A stretch of DNA of 64,000 nt from Ulva prolifera (Eukaryota > Chlorophyta > Ulvophyceae > Ulvales > Ulvaceae): positions 2,571,481 to 2,635,480 of the forward strand of contig CM041203.1 of assembly GCA_023078555.1 (NCBI GenBank), given 5' to 3'. The notes beneath the pieces were generated by a model, which made no database searches, was not told where the DNA came from, and saw only the letters and a program-made list of their open reading frames with translations. Each line of letters starts with the position of its first letter. Within the stretch, counting starts at the first letter, position 1. This document shows, piece by piece, positions 30,043 to 41,600 of the stretch. The position numbers were made by a program, and so were the translations under genes.

Positions 30043-33000
30043 ATGTCCGACAGTGACGCAGACGAGTACGTATACTATGGAACGCCTCTTGAGCAGCAGC
30101 AGACATGTTCGTATTATGCGAGCAGGCAGGCCCCAAAACAAGCCGGCCAAGTTGTTGCTCTGCCAGTTCACCAGCAAGAAGTCCGCGACGCGCAAGGGAG
30201 GCAAAGACTACACGGCGCTTTTACCGGTGGATTTTCTGCCGGATTCTTCAACACCGTGGGCTCTGAGGCACGTTCCACACGACGGCATGTGTTGCTTCGT
30301 GGCCATCGGGGCTCCCGAGTGCCAGACGGTGCACCAGCAGAGCGTTTCAAACCAGCGCAGTCGCTGTCAGCCCGGACCAGCCGACTCAAGTCCAGCATGC
30401 TATCCACAGTGCCTCTGCGACTCCATCGGAGTGCTCAACATGCGGTGGTGTTGCCAATGAACAGCTGTGGAGCCAGAGTTCCCATGTATCTGCATGCCAG
30501 CATGCTGCACTGCTGCAGGAAGGCTTCAAACCTGCCACCTTCACTTCTTCCCGCAAGAATCGGGCGGGTCAGCAGCAGCAGGACGTATCCGACTTCCTAG
30601 ACGAAGACGAGCTCGAAGACCTGCAGAAGAAGGGGCTTCAGACCCGGTCAGAGTATGACACCTTTGCCTCGGCCCAGGGCTCAGCAGCACACACCGAGGC
30701 AGCTCAGGAAGCAGCCTCGCGCCATGGCCACGCATCTCTCAATCTGTTCCCGCAGGAGGCTCTGCGGCCTGTCGTCAATTCGATCGGCATCCAGCTGTTG
30801 CAGAAGATGGGCTGGAGGCAGGTGCTCACCCTTCCAGGCCTCATCTGGACGCTCCGTCCCTCTCAGGGCATGAGTCCACACGCTGTGCATCCGCCTGCGC
30901 TCGCAGAGCGCCATGCAAAGACTGAGCTACGAATGTGGCGCGAAACCACCCACTGCATGCCACCGTTCACGGCATTACCAGGAGTCGATGCACTGCTGCC
31001 AACCCCATCACTTTCTATGTCGCCTGATCCCCGAATGTTGTACACAGAAGCATGTTCTCGCAGGTATTCTGGTGTGTCTTATTCTTGTCCCAGCAGCTGT
31101 ACGTGCATAGCCTCGACAGCTCATCTGCTCGCAGGAGCGCCATAGCCACTGGCTTTTTCTTGGCACGGCACCATCGCATCTGCTCACCAGATCCACTGTC
31201 AAAGCATCCACACGACAATCCATCGGCTTCTCCACCTGTGCAGGGCCGAGGCCTCGGGTTCCAAGAGACCCAGGCTCTCTCTCAGATGGGCTACGACGTG
31301 TCCACCGTCGAACCCGGCACCGACAAGCCGACTCAGCGGCTGGCGCGGCGCAAGTGGGGCCCTCTCGCGGGGCTCCAGGCGCACAACGCGCAGGTCGTGC
31401 GGCCACGGCCGAAGGCCGACGTGCACGGGCTCGGCTACGACCCGTACGCCAACGCCGACGAGTTCCGGGTGGCGCGCAAGCACGCGCGGGACGCGCGCGG
31501 GCCGCAGCCGGAGCGTGACCGCGCAGGCGCGCGCAAGCGCGGCGTCGCGTTTGCGTCGTCCGTGCTCGAGGAGTCGGACGTGTACGGCGGGGATCTCGCG
31601 GACTACGTGGACGAGGAGGAGGAGCGCGCCAACCTCCACTTTGAGGTGGTGTCTAGTGACGAGGACGCGGGGGGCCGCGGGGGCCGCGGCGCGTCGCCGG
31701 CGCGGCTGGAGGCCTCCGCGCCAGCACAGCTGATCAAGGCCCGGCAGGGCACGATGGGGCTGGACTCGTTCATTGAGGGTTTTGAGCGGGGGGAGATGGC
31801 AGCTGCGGCGGCGGTGCAGGGCACGGCGGTGCCAGCGCGCGGCATCCGCAGGACGTACCACCGGTTCGTGCGGCCGTGTGGGCGGTGGTATGGCGGTCCG
31901 CGGAAGGACGGCGGGGTGGGGAGGGAGGCGGAGGGGGCGGCCGCGGAGCCGCCGGCGGACCCGGATGCGAAGAAGCGGATCGACGTGATGGCGGCGACGG
32001 TCGCGCGCGGCGGGGACGAGATGCTGGCGTTCGTGCGGAACAAGCACCAGGGTGCGACTCTGTGGCCGTGTGGGGGAGGGTGGCGGAGCAGGCAGGGGTG
32101 TGTGGGGACGGCCATGAGCGCTGCAGCTGTGCAAGCTGCTGCTGGTTGCGGGCATGGAGTTTGATGACGTGTATAGCGTACACATGCCGGCATAGGGGGT
32201 GGGGTGTGGTGGGGCGCTTGCATATGCACACTGACACCAAATCGGCATTACCCTGCCACAGAGTTTGCAAAGGATTTCGGGTCGGTCATTCGGTGATAGC
32301 ATCCGAGCCTCATGCCCACCAGGCCGTGAAGCATTAGTTTGCTTGAGCAACAGCACGAGACACAACATGCGCGCAGGCTAGCGGTTTGAATCCGTTCAGG
32401 CGACTTGACGAGTGTTTCATTGCAGGGGACGAGGAGTACGCGTTCCTGAACGGCGGCGACGGAGCCGCATTCTTCCGCCGTCGTGTGTCCACCATCCGCA
32501 CGGCGCTCGTCCGCGCCAACGCTGCCGTCCGGCACCACACCGCCGCCGCGCTGGCCGCGCCGGCGCCGCAGCGCGGCGCAGCACAGCAGGGCGCTGCGGC
32601 CGCGCAGCCGCGGCTGACGGTGGAGCAGCGCGCGCAGCTGCTGCAGGAGCCCCAGCTCCAGGGGGGCCAGGCGCCGGCCGCGCACCGCCGCGGCGCGGCA
32701 GACGTGGCCGCCAGCACTGCGGCCGGGGAGCCGCCGGCGGGGGCCGCGGCGGCGCGGCAGGCGCTGCTCGCGCGCGCAGAGTCTGCGGGGCTGCTGCGGA
32801 AGGGCGCGGCGCTGTCGTCGAGGTTCGTGAAGGCTGGCGCGCTGGCGCCAGAGGCGGGGGGGTGGACGAGCGCGGAGGCTGAGGCGGTGCGCTGTGCACG
32901 CTGCGTGCTGTGGGCGCAATACCGGTGACAGCGGTGTTCTGTTGTGTGTGGTGTGCGTGCGTGGACTGTGTCGCTTATCAAGACAGCAGCTCCCGGAGGT

Positions 33001-34804
33001 TTGTGTATATCAGCGCGTGCGCTGATTGCACATCGCGGTGCGCCGCAGCCGTTCTAATCTCACCTGCTGTGGCTTCCAGGGCACCGCGGTCCTTTTTCAC
33101 GTCGTGTATCTGCCCCTCCCGCGCGCGTCTGCGTCGGCTGTGTGATAACAAGCAGCAATGCGCTGCGTCCTCGCACATCGGCCGCGCCGCACAGCACGCA
33201 CAGCACGCACAGCACGTATGCAGGCGAAGGCCCTGGCAGAGCCGGAGACAGCAGCTGCTGAGAAGCCGGCCGTTCGCACCGTGCACGATTGGCACCCGGA
33301 ACCCCTCCTGTGCAAGCGCTTCAACGTCGCGGACCCCTACCAGGGCCAGCGGGAGGCCCCCAAGGCCGCGGGGGGCATGGGGGAGCAGATGCTGAGCGTG
33401 CCGGCGCACGAGCGCGGCAACGCGTACGCGGCGGCGCTGCCGGACTTCATGCGCCCAGGTGCCCCAGCGGAAGTGGCTGCGGGGCGCCAGGAGGGGGGCT
33501 GGGAGGAGGAGCTGCCACCACCACCGCCGCGGGCGGCGGGCGGCGGCCCGGCTGCGGCGGTAGCTGCGACGGACGGGCCGGACCTGGACCAGGTCGCGGA
33601 TGAGATTCTCGCGAGCGTCGATGCCGACTTTGCGAAGCAGGTCGAGGAGGTGTGTCATGGTGCCAGCTTTGGGGCGAACCTGCATGCATGCATGGAGTGC
33701 ATAGGCAGAGTGCCGGCGAGGGGGAGCACGACCGGAAGGAACGATCCGGAATTGGAGACGCCTGCTGGTGGGTCATGGCTGTGTCTTGATGCCATGCGAT
33801 GTGCTGGAGCACCACTCTATGCTCCCTGCTGCAGCGGCGTCCATTGACTGCGCAGAGAGGAGTCACAGTAGCCATGCGAACTCTCGCGGGCACCTTTTAC
33901 GCACAATATTGTTGTAGGGCTGGCAGCGTGCTACGACAGAGCTCCGTCGCGTTTGCGGCGCCTGTTGCGATGTGCGTGGAGCGATGCACATGGACAGAAT
34001 GCATGGTGTGAATGCGTGCAGGCGGCCCCAGCCCCCGACGAGGTGCCCCTGGACAAGCCCATGGACATCTTCCAGGCGATCTTCGCAGACAGTGAGTCAG
34101 AGGACGAGGAGGAGGCTGCGCCGGAGGCCGACGCCGCCGCAGCTGCGGCCGCAGACACGGCCGGCGGCGGCCCGGCGGGCGGCGACGGCGCGTCGGCGGA
34201 TCGGCGGCCACGAAACGCCGCCGACATGATGCGTGAGGCGCAGGCGCGGATGGTAGAGCAGGGCCGCCGGGCTGCCGCTGCGCCTGCTGCGCCTGCTGCG
34301 CCTGCTGAGCCTGCTGCGGTGGCTGCGGCGCCGGCGGCGGCGCGCAGTCCGTCTCCCGAAGCGAGCCTGGGCCAAACACCAGACACAGCTGAACGCGGGG
34401 CGCGGAGTCGGAGCCGGGACCGGGACACCGCGAGGCATATGAGCGGCAGCAAGAGGAGGCGTGCGAGCGTGGACAGCGATGAGGGCGGCAGACGGCAGTC
34501 CAAGCACCACAGGGCGGAGCAGCGGAAGGACAGAGACAGGGACAAGGACAAGAGGCGGCGGGAGAAGGAGCGGCGGCGGCGGGACCAGGATGACGTCGCG
34601 GAGCGGGCTGCGGCGGCTCTGCAGGACGAGGCGATGCAGCAGAAGCTGTCGACAGAGGAGATCATTGCGATGGCGAAGGAGCTGAAGCGGCGGAACAAGG
34701 AGAAGACAAGGGAGAAGGAGAAGGAGAAGCACCGCAAGCACAAGCATGGCAAGCATGGCTCGAGCAAGCGGCGGCGGCACGAGTCGCGCAGCCCGAGCGT
34801 GTAG
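30043..34804 (+). CDS. TGH: G-patch splicing factor GPATCH1 / TOUGH
   Basis: Nuclear RNA-processing protein; plant TOUGH also helps microRNA biogenesis. Exons: 30043-30267, 30519-30821, 31244-32051, 32426-32886, 33224-33649 and 34022-34804, closing at 1001 aa. N-terminal (DUF1604) part: [51 protein letters not shown]-patch: [13 protein letters not shown] joined to GRGLGF (about 160-185). Then LHGLGYDPY, and a SURP/SWAP module near 425-470 ([27 protein letters not shown]). Later [19 protein letters not shown] and [19 protein letters not shown]. The C-terminus is an Arg/Ser/Lys-rich tail. The first join needs a GC donor (GAG|gcacgt): only this gives the family's NTVGS-x-EGF spacing. Start ATG fits the family's short acidic N-terminus. 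Confidence 0.95.
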
Positions 34805-35631
34805 GGTGAACTGGGTACCCGGTGGGGGGCTTGGTGAAGTATCCTGCCTGTGAGGGGGATAGAGAGTGTTGGTGTATGCCTGTTGTGTTGTTGCCCCGGA
34901 TGTGTGTTGCATAGAGTCTGGGAGGCGGGGTTTTAGGTGCATGTCAAGCCCGATCTGACAGCGCTACAGGTGGTAGATGCAGTCAAGAAAGGTTGTTCAT
35001 TCGCCACCAGCACGATATGCACTGCCTCAGCTCTGTTGACAGCATGCCCGCAAAAATGCTCAAAGCCATGCATGGCCGCATCAGCAATGCGTCCGGTAGA
35101 GCCTAGCGAGTTACGCGGGGGCTCTGTGGAGTGGAACCAAAACCGGTACGACGGTGGGATGGGGATGCATGGGGGACGCTGGAATTCAGTGACTGGATCG
35201 CTTTGCCGCATGTCAGCAAGTGCATGGACACAGAACTCTGAGCACCACAGTATGTGCGCCATCAGCCACAATCGCTTGATACAAATGACCTCATTTCGAT
35301 TCGCCAGTGATGGAACATGTGGGCCCAACTCACGTGTGACCGGCAGCATGCCTCCGTTCTATGCACTCCACGGTGCTGGTAGCCACAGCGCTCTGGTTGA
35401 TGGGCACGAAGCCAGAACGCTCTACGCTTTGTGCATGCCTCTTGAAACGTCAACACAGCTGCGATACATCAGCCACGTTGCGTCTGCGCGTGCGACGCAT
35501 GTAGATTTCTACTGATTCATCTGAGCGGACGTTTCCGAAGGGCTCAGAGCGTCTGGTGTCGTCCCCTGCGATCTAGGTGGCCCGCATCAGGATGTAAACG
35601 CGTTGAACAATTTGACTCTACTGTGGGTAGC
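34805..35631. other. Spacer between GPATCH1 and CPSF1
   Basis: Both neighbours are on the plus strand. A 192-codon open frame (34937-35515) lies here in lower-GC sequence. It resembles nothing I know and does not fit the CPSF1 N-terminus, which starts at 35632. It should hold the GPATCH1 3' UTR and CPSF1 promoter. Confidence 0.5.
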
Positions 35632-38600
35632 ATGGTGCACTCCGTTTGCACTCTCCAGAGTTCTGGGCAGGGAGTGTGCCACAGTGTCGCGGCACATTGG
35701 CTGCAGCCTCGCAGGGAAGGCCGCTCTCCCAATCTGATCGTCGTCCGAACAACAGAGCTGGCAGTATACTCAGTGCAGAAGCACAATGTTCCTCCTAGCA
35801 CCAACAAAGAAAGCCCTGAACCTTCACATGTGCCCTGCCACACTCTACAGCTGGAGTTCTCGCAGGAGCTCTTCGGCGAGGTCATGTCCATGGCATGCCT
35901 CCAAGCCCGCAGGCAGAACTATCGTGACTCCATCGTTCTGGCGTTCCAGTCGGTGCGACGCTCGATGCCCTGCCCTTCCTCGTGGTTCCTGGGCCATGCC
36001 AGTGCCCTTCAACGGGTGCAGGGCAGGCAACCCCGCATCATTGGCAAAAGGAGCCGAAACTGCAGGGACAAGTGAGCGTGTTGGCTTGGGACGTGAAGAG
36101 GCACTGCCCTGTGCCCACGAGCCTGCACATGTTCAATCTCCAGCAGCTTCCCATCCGCACCAAGACCATGGCCCTGATGCCACCCGTCGCTGCTGCAGAG
36201 CCCTCGGGCCGCTGCGTGGCTGTCCTCCTGCACCAGAGCGTCCTCGCAGTGCTGCCCGCGGTCTCGCCGGGTGTCAGCCAGCAGGTCGCCTGTGTGCACT
36301 CTGCAGCTGCAGTGGGCAACTCGTTTGTGATCGACCTGACCAGCCATGGCATCCGCAACGCCCGAGACGTGGCCTTCCTCCAAGAGTGCGCTCTTCTATC
36401 ACTCCTCTATCATCGCAAACCATGTCTGTTATGTCTGTGCCCATGGCTCCACAACCGCAGCCCACACATGCCTTGACAGCCGTCACACCCAGCGGCAAGG
36501 ATTTCCAGGCTCAGCACAGCCCTCGCTGAGTCCACACTGCACTAGATTGATCACGACCAGCCAGTGAAAGACACACACAGCCATTTGCCATCCTCTCATC
36601 AGATTTATCTGCCGTCGCTGCCATAACCGCCAAGCCCCGCACGGTCGTCCCAAGCGCTCTCGTCAGCTGCTCCCTCAGCCACCGACACCTGCAGCTCAAA
36701 CAGCAGCAACGACGCCATTCTCTGAGACTGATGCATCCCACGTCCTCCGCAAAGCCCCCCTGCATTCCCACCCCCGATCCCTCCACCCACATGCCGTAAC
36801 CTTCAGCGTCTAGCATGCTTACCTCAGCCCCCAGGATGCGCCACTTCCATCCCACACCCTCGCATCCACTGTCACCGCACCTCCGAGCGTCACATCCCGT
36901 TTGTTCCACTTTCATCACACACGCATGCCCAAGACCGGGGCAACGTCCTGCATTGCTCGTGTGTCGGGCTCACCACGCGTTTCGAGCTCAGACCGCGGCG
37001 CCTGCTGTGCCGGCAGTCAGACAAGGCTGCGAGCCATCAAGCGCCTGCCAACGCGGCCGTCTGCAGGGCGGACGCCGTCGCGATCGTGCTCTTCGAGACG
37101 GAGCTGACGTGGGCGGGCTCCCTGCACCGGCGGAAGGACACGTGTGCAGTCAAAGCCCTCGCAATCAACGCCGCCGGCAAGAAGCAGCCGGTTCTGTGGG
37201 CGTCGAAGCGGCTGCCGAGCGACAGCTTCGCCGTGCGCGCGGTGCCGGGCGGCGGCGTGCTCGTGCTGAGCCCGTCCCTGGTGATCTACCAGAACAAGGT
37301 GCCGCGACAGCCCCCCAGGTGTCTCTCACGCAGACGTGTTTGTTTGTCCTAGAGAGTGGCTGGGTGAGGCGTGCTCCAACGTGAAGGCGGGGCTAGCCCA
37401 TGCGGAGTCGCTGCCGGCCTGATAGGTTTTGGCTAGTGATATAGCTGCATGTTGAAATGTTTATCCAAGCAAACGGCCGCATGCTGCATCCTCATCTGAG
37501 CATCAATGCGAGACCTTTTCGCAAGGACCGTGAAGATGTGGTCTCGTGATGTCAGCGGTTCCGTGCCTGATGCGTCTGCCGGACTCGCACAACGGTCCCG
37601 ACAGGGTTGGTCTGAGTGCGCTGTGCTGTGTTCCTGCGGTGCTGCCTGCCTCTCCGACTTCTCCTTGTGACCCAATGCTCCTCGTTCTCCCGAATCTATG
37701 CTTCAGCCTCTCTAAGCAAGTGCTTCCGAGGCTGCCGCAGCAGCAGCCCCGACCCGACAGGGTGCCCTGCCCCATGCAGTCAAAGCGCATCAGCCTCGCA
37801 ACCGGCGGCGCCGCCATCCCCGGGGCCGTCCCGGACACCATGGACCCGTTGCTCGACACGCAGGAGCTCGCAGCGCAGCAGGCCGTGGCTCTCGCCGAGA
37901 AGTTCGCGACGAACGTCGCGCCGGCGGTGGTGCCGGAGGCCGCTGGGCGGGCCCGCCTCGCTGACATCCAGGCAGACCTCGCGCTGTGCCGCCTCACCTT
38001 CCTCAGCGCGCACAGCGCGCTTCTCGCGCTGTCCAATGGCCGCCTCCTGCAGCTGTCTCTGCAGGTGTGGCTCCGGCCCCGCACCCTGTGTGGTGGCATC
38101 GCCCTCGTTGACGTGGATATCGCGACATGTATGACAAATGTGATGGCCGCGCTGTCGCCTCCTGTGGCGCCCAGCAGCAGGAGGCAGGCCTGCCTTGCAT
38201 GCTGGCCGCCCGACATACTTCTCCTTATTCGTTTATGAGAGAAACTAGACTTCAGTCTCTCAGATGCCAGTCCTCCGGTGCAGCAAAGCTGCTTGAACAA
38301 AAGCCCGGGCTTTTGGACCTCGAACGGAAGCACAGGGTCTTGATGTCCACACAACAGCAATGCATGGGGCTGCAGGCGACGCGGGCGTGGCTGCGGTGCA
38401 GGTTGAGGCGGGCGACCGAGTGTGCGGCATCAGCCTGAAGGCCGTCGGCAACTCGTCCCCCCCCTCGACCATGGCCTACCTCGCCCCCTCCCTCGTCTTC
38501 CTCGGCTCCTGGCTCGGCCACTCGAACCTCGTGTCGTTCGAATTCAAGTCCACCGAGGCTGCGCCGTCGCCGCGCGGCCGCGCCGCGTCGCCGCCGTCCC

Positions 38601-41600
38601 CGTCCTCAACGGTGTTGTCACACCGCGTCGACACTGCGGCTGTGACGCCGCTGCCGACGTGCACGGCGGACCCCGCCGCTGCTGCGGATGGGGAGCCGGG
38701 GGCTGCGGCGGACGGAGGGGATGGGGTGGATATGGCGGCAGCGGCAGCAGCGGCGGGGCAGGACGCGGCGGCCGCCGGGGCGATGGATGATGCTGCGGAG
38801 ACCGGCGGGGCAGGGCTAGATGCGCTGGTGTCAATAATGCAGGACGCGGAGGCAGCGCCTGTGGCGGATGCCGCTGCCGATGAGGCTGGAGAGGGGGCGG
38901 GGGTGCGGAAGCGGCCGCGGGAGACGGAGGGTGGGTCTGCTGCGCCAGATGCAGCACCGAAACTGGCCAAAATCGAGGATGAGACGGCGGCGGCTGCCGC
39001 GCCGCAGGCACCAGAGCCAGAGAGCCCGCGGCCGGGGATGCTGCCGGGGCTGCCGTTTGCCGGGCTGATGAGCGCGCCCGTGCCCGGGCTGCCGGGCCTG
39101 CCGGGCCTGGGTGCCGCGGCAGGGGCACCGGGCCTGGGGGCCGCGACGTCGAGCCAGGTGCTGACGGAGGGGCCGGAGGCGCCGCTGGAGGAAGGCGGCG
39201 CGAAGTCGTCAGATGATGACAGCGACCTCGAAGCCGCGCTGTACCAGTGCGCTGCCCCCTTTCCCTCCTTGCGTGTGTCCGCTGGACGGGGTTCGTGCGC
39301 ATGCATGGGCCATGGCATCGCAGAACGCAATAGCGTCGAACCGGCACAACAGCATCTGGTACGGTTGTACGCGTATGGGGTGCCACCACACCACATGATA
39401 ACGCGGCCGGTGGTGTGCGTGCTGTGGGTGCTCGTGAGCTGGTGGCGACAGGTGCTGTGCGTCCGCATGGTTGACGGTACAGCAGTGCCCGCCGGAGGTC
39501 TGACTCCAATCGCCTTACATGCTGCGCATGCTGCGTGCTGTGTGTCATGACTCCTGGACACGTGCAGCCCGCCGGAGCAGGAGCTGCACGCCGGCAGCCG
39601 CCTCGACGCCGGAACCCTGTTCCTGTACGGCGAAGACCGGCTGCCGCAGCTTGGGCCGGCGGCGGCGTTTGCCGTCGGCACGCCGGCGGTGTGCGGCGCG
39701 CAGCGCGACGGCACGCCACTCATCCGCGGCGCACCGCAGCTGCTCGCCTGCGTCGGCACCGGCCGCTCCGGCGCGCTCGCGATCGTGCACAGCGGCGTGC
39801 TGCCGCAGCAGGATGCCGCCGTGGACTTCCGCGCGGAGGGCCGCTGCACCGGTGCGCTCCGCGTGCTGCGCGTGCTGTGGGTTGGCCATGCATGTGCTTT
39901 TGTGAGATGGACAGTGCGCAAAGGAGGTCCGTGCGCATCCCCTGCGCACAGCAATCTGACATGCCCAAAACCCTATGGGTGACTGTGTCACCCTGGAACA
40001 GGCTGCCGGGGCATCAAGGCAGCCGAGTCACGTCCCCCACGAGGAACCAACATCCGCGGCTCACGCTGTGGTGCTCGCCGGCGAGTGTGGCGTGAGCATC
40101 GTGTGCGCTGTGTGCAGGGGTGTGGGGCCTGCGCTTCGGAGCACGCGCAGCGCAGCTCAGCACGGAGCACACGTTCATGGTGCTCGCGTTTGAGCGGTCC
40201 ACGTACGTGTACCAGTTCACCCCCGGGCAGGGCCCGCGCGTCGTGAGCGACACCCGGGCGTGCGAGTGGCACACGGACGCCGAGACGGTGTACGCGTGCA
40301 CGATGTTTGACGGCGACGGCGTCGTGCAGGTGCGGCATGCCGCCGCCTTGGCCACCCGTCGGGCCACTCCGCCGCGCGCCAGGCACGACAGCATGCGATG
40401 GCCGGCCGATAGACTTGCGTGCAGCTGCAGGTGCTGTCATGTTGGGAGCCTACGCCCCTCTCGGCTTTGCCGATCGGCGACCTGCTGTGTGCTGTGTTGA
40501 TTCAGAAAAAACGGTTTTCGCGGCTGATGTCTGTGACACGAAACCCTGTGCGCCGCATGCACAGGTCTGCGCGACCTCCGCCACGATCCTCGCCGGCCTC
40601 GAGAAGGTCGCCGTGTGGCGCCTCAAGGCTGCGAAGCTGCCTTCGTCGCCGGAGCCCCCCGCCATCCTGTCCGCGTGCCACGAGGGCCTCTACCTCCTGC
40701 TGCGCCTCAACACCGGCAGCGTCGTGCTGCTGCGGCAGGCGCCGGAGGAGGCCACCCTGGAGGTGGTCCCCGGCAGCCCCGCCGTGACGACAGTCGGCCC
40801 GAATGACCGCACCGAACAGCAGATCACCGCATCCTGCCTCTACCACGACCGCTCCGGCTGGCTCATGCAAACCCTGCAGCACACGCAGCCCGATGCGGTG
40901 CGCTCCGCGGCAAACCCTGAACTGACCTCCGGGGTGCGTGTGCGATTCATAAGAGGCTCGCCGGCGCGGTGGCGTGGTATGGTTTGCGCGAGGCGCAGCG
41001 CGTGTGATGCATGCTGTGTGCTGTGGTGCAGGTGGAGGGTGCCGATGCGACCTTCCTCGTGCTGTGCCGCTGCAACGGCACCCTGGAGGTGTTTGCGTTG
41101 CCGCACATGCACCGCGTCGCGACGTTCCTGGAGCTGCATGAGGGCGACGCCGCTGTGCATGCTGTGCCGCCGCCCAGCACGGTGCGCCACCTGCCCCTGT
41201 CCCTCCTTGTCTACTTTGCTGGCCGGTGTGACCTCCATAAACGGGGGCCCGGAGCGACATGGTCCGAGTATGCTGGTGATTTTTGTGCAAAGAATGACCA
41301 GTAGACCACTACTAGACCACTACTAGACCAGTATGACAGCTTTACCTTGACTCACATGCCGAGTGTCCTCGTGTGCGACTCCACGCGGCCGGCGTGCATG
41401 CGACGTCGTGCAGCCTGCGCGAAGTAACAAGCGGCGCGCGCGTGCGCGCTGTATCGATGTTCATGCGTGTGACACCGCGTGGCCTGCATGCGTGTGGCAG
41501 CAGATGGCACGCATGCAGGAGCGTGTGCCGGTGCGGCCGCCGCCGGAATTCCGCGTCATCGAGATACGGCTGGACTCGTTCGTGCCGGCCGAGGAGGCGC

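Noticed and set aside
31199-32368. 389-codon minus-strand frame
   Set aside because: Antisense to GPATCH1 exon 3, with Arg/His/Pro bias. The plus strand has clear family conservation.
34937-35515. 192-codon frame as the CPSF1 N-terminus
   Set aside because: The CPSF1 start at 35632 (MVHSVCTLQSS...) already fits the family N-terminus, and this frame shows no similarity to it.
38476-39954. 492-codon open frame on the minus strand
   Set aside because: It is antisense to CPSF1 exons 5 and 6. Its Ser/Ala/Pro composition is what GC-rich codons give in the opposite strand, and it crosses the CPSF1 intron without splice logic.
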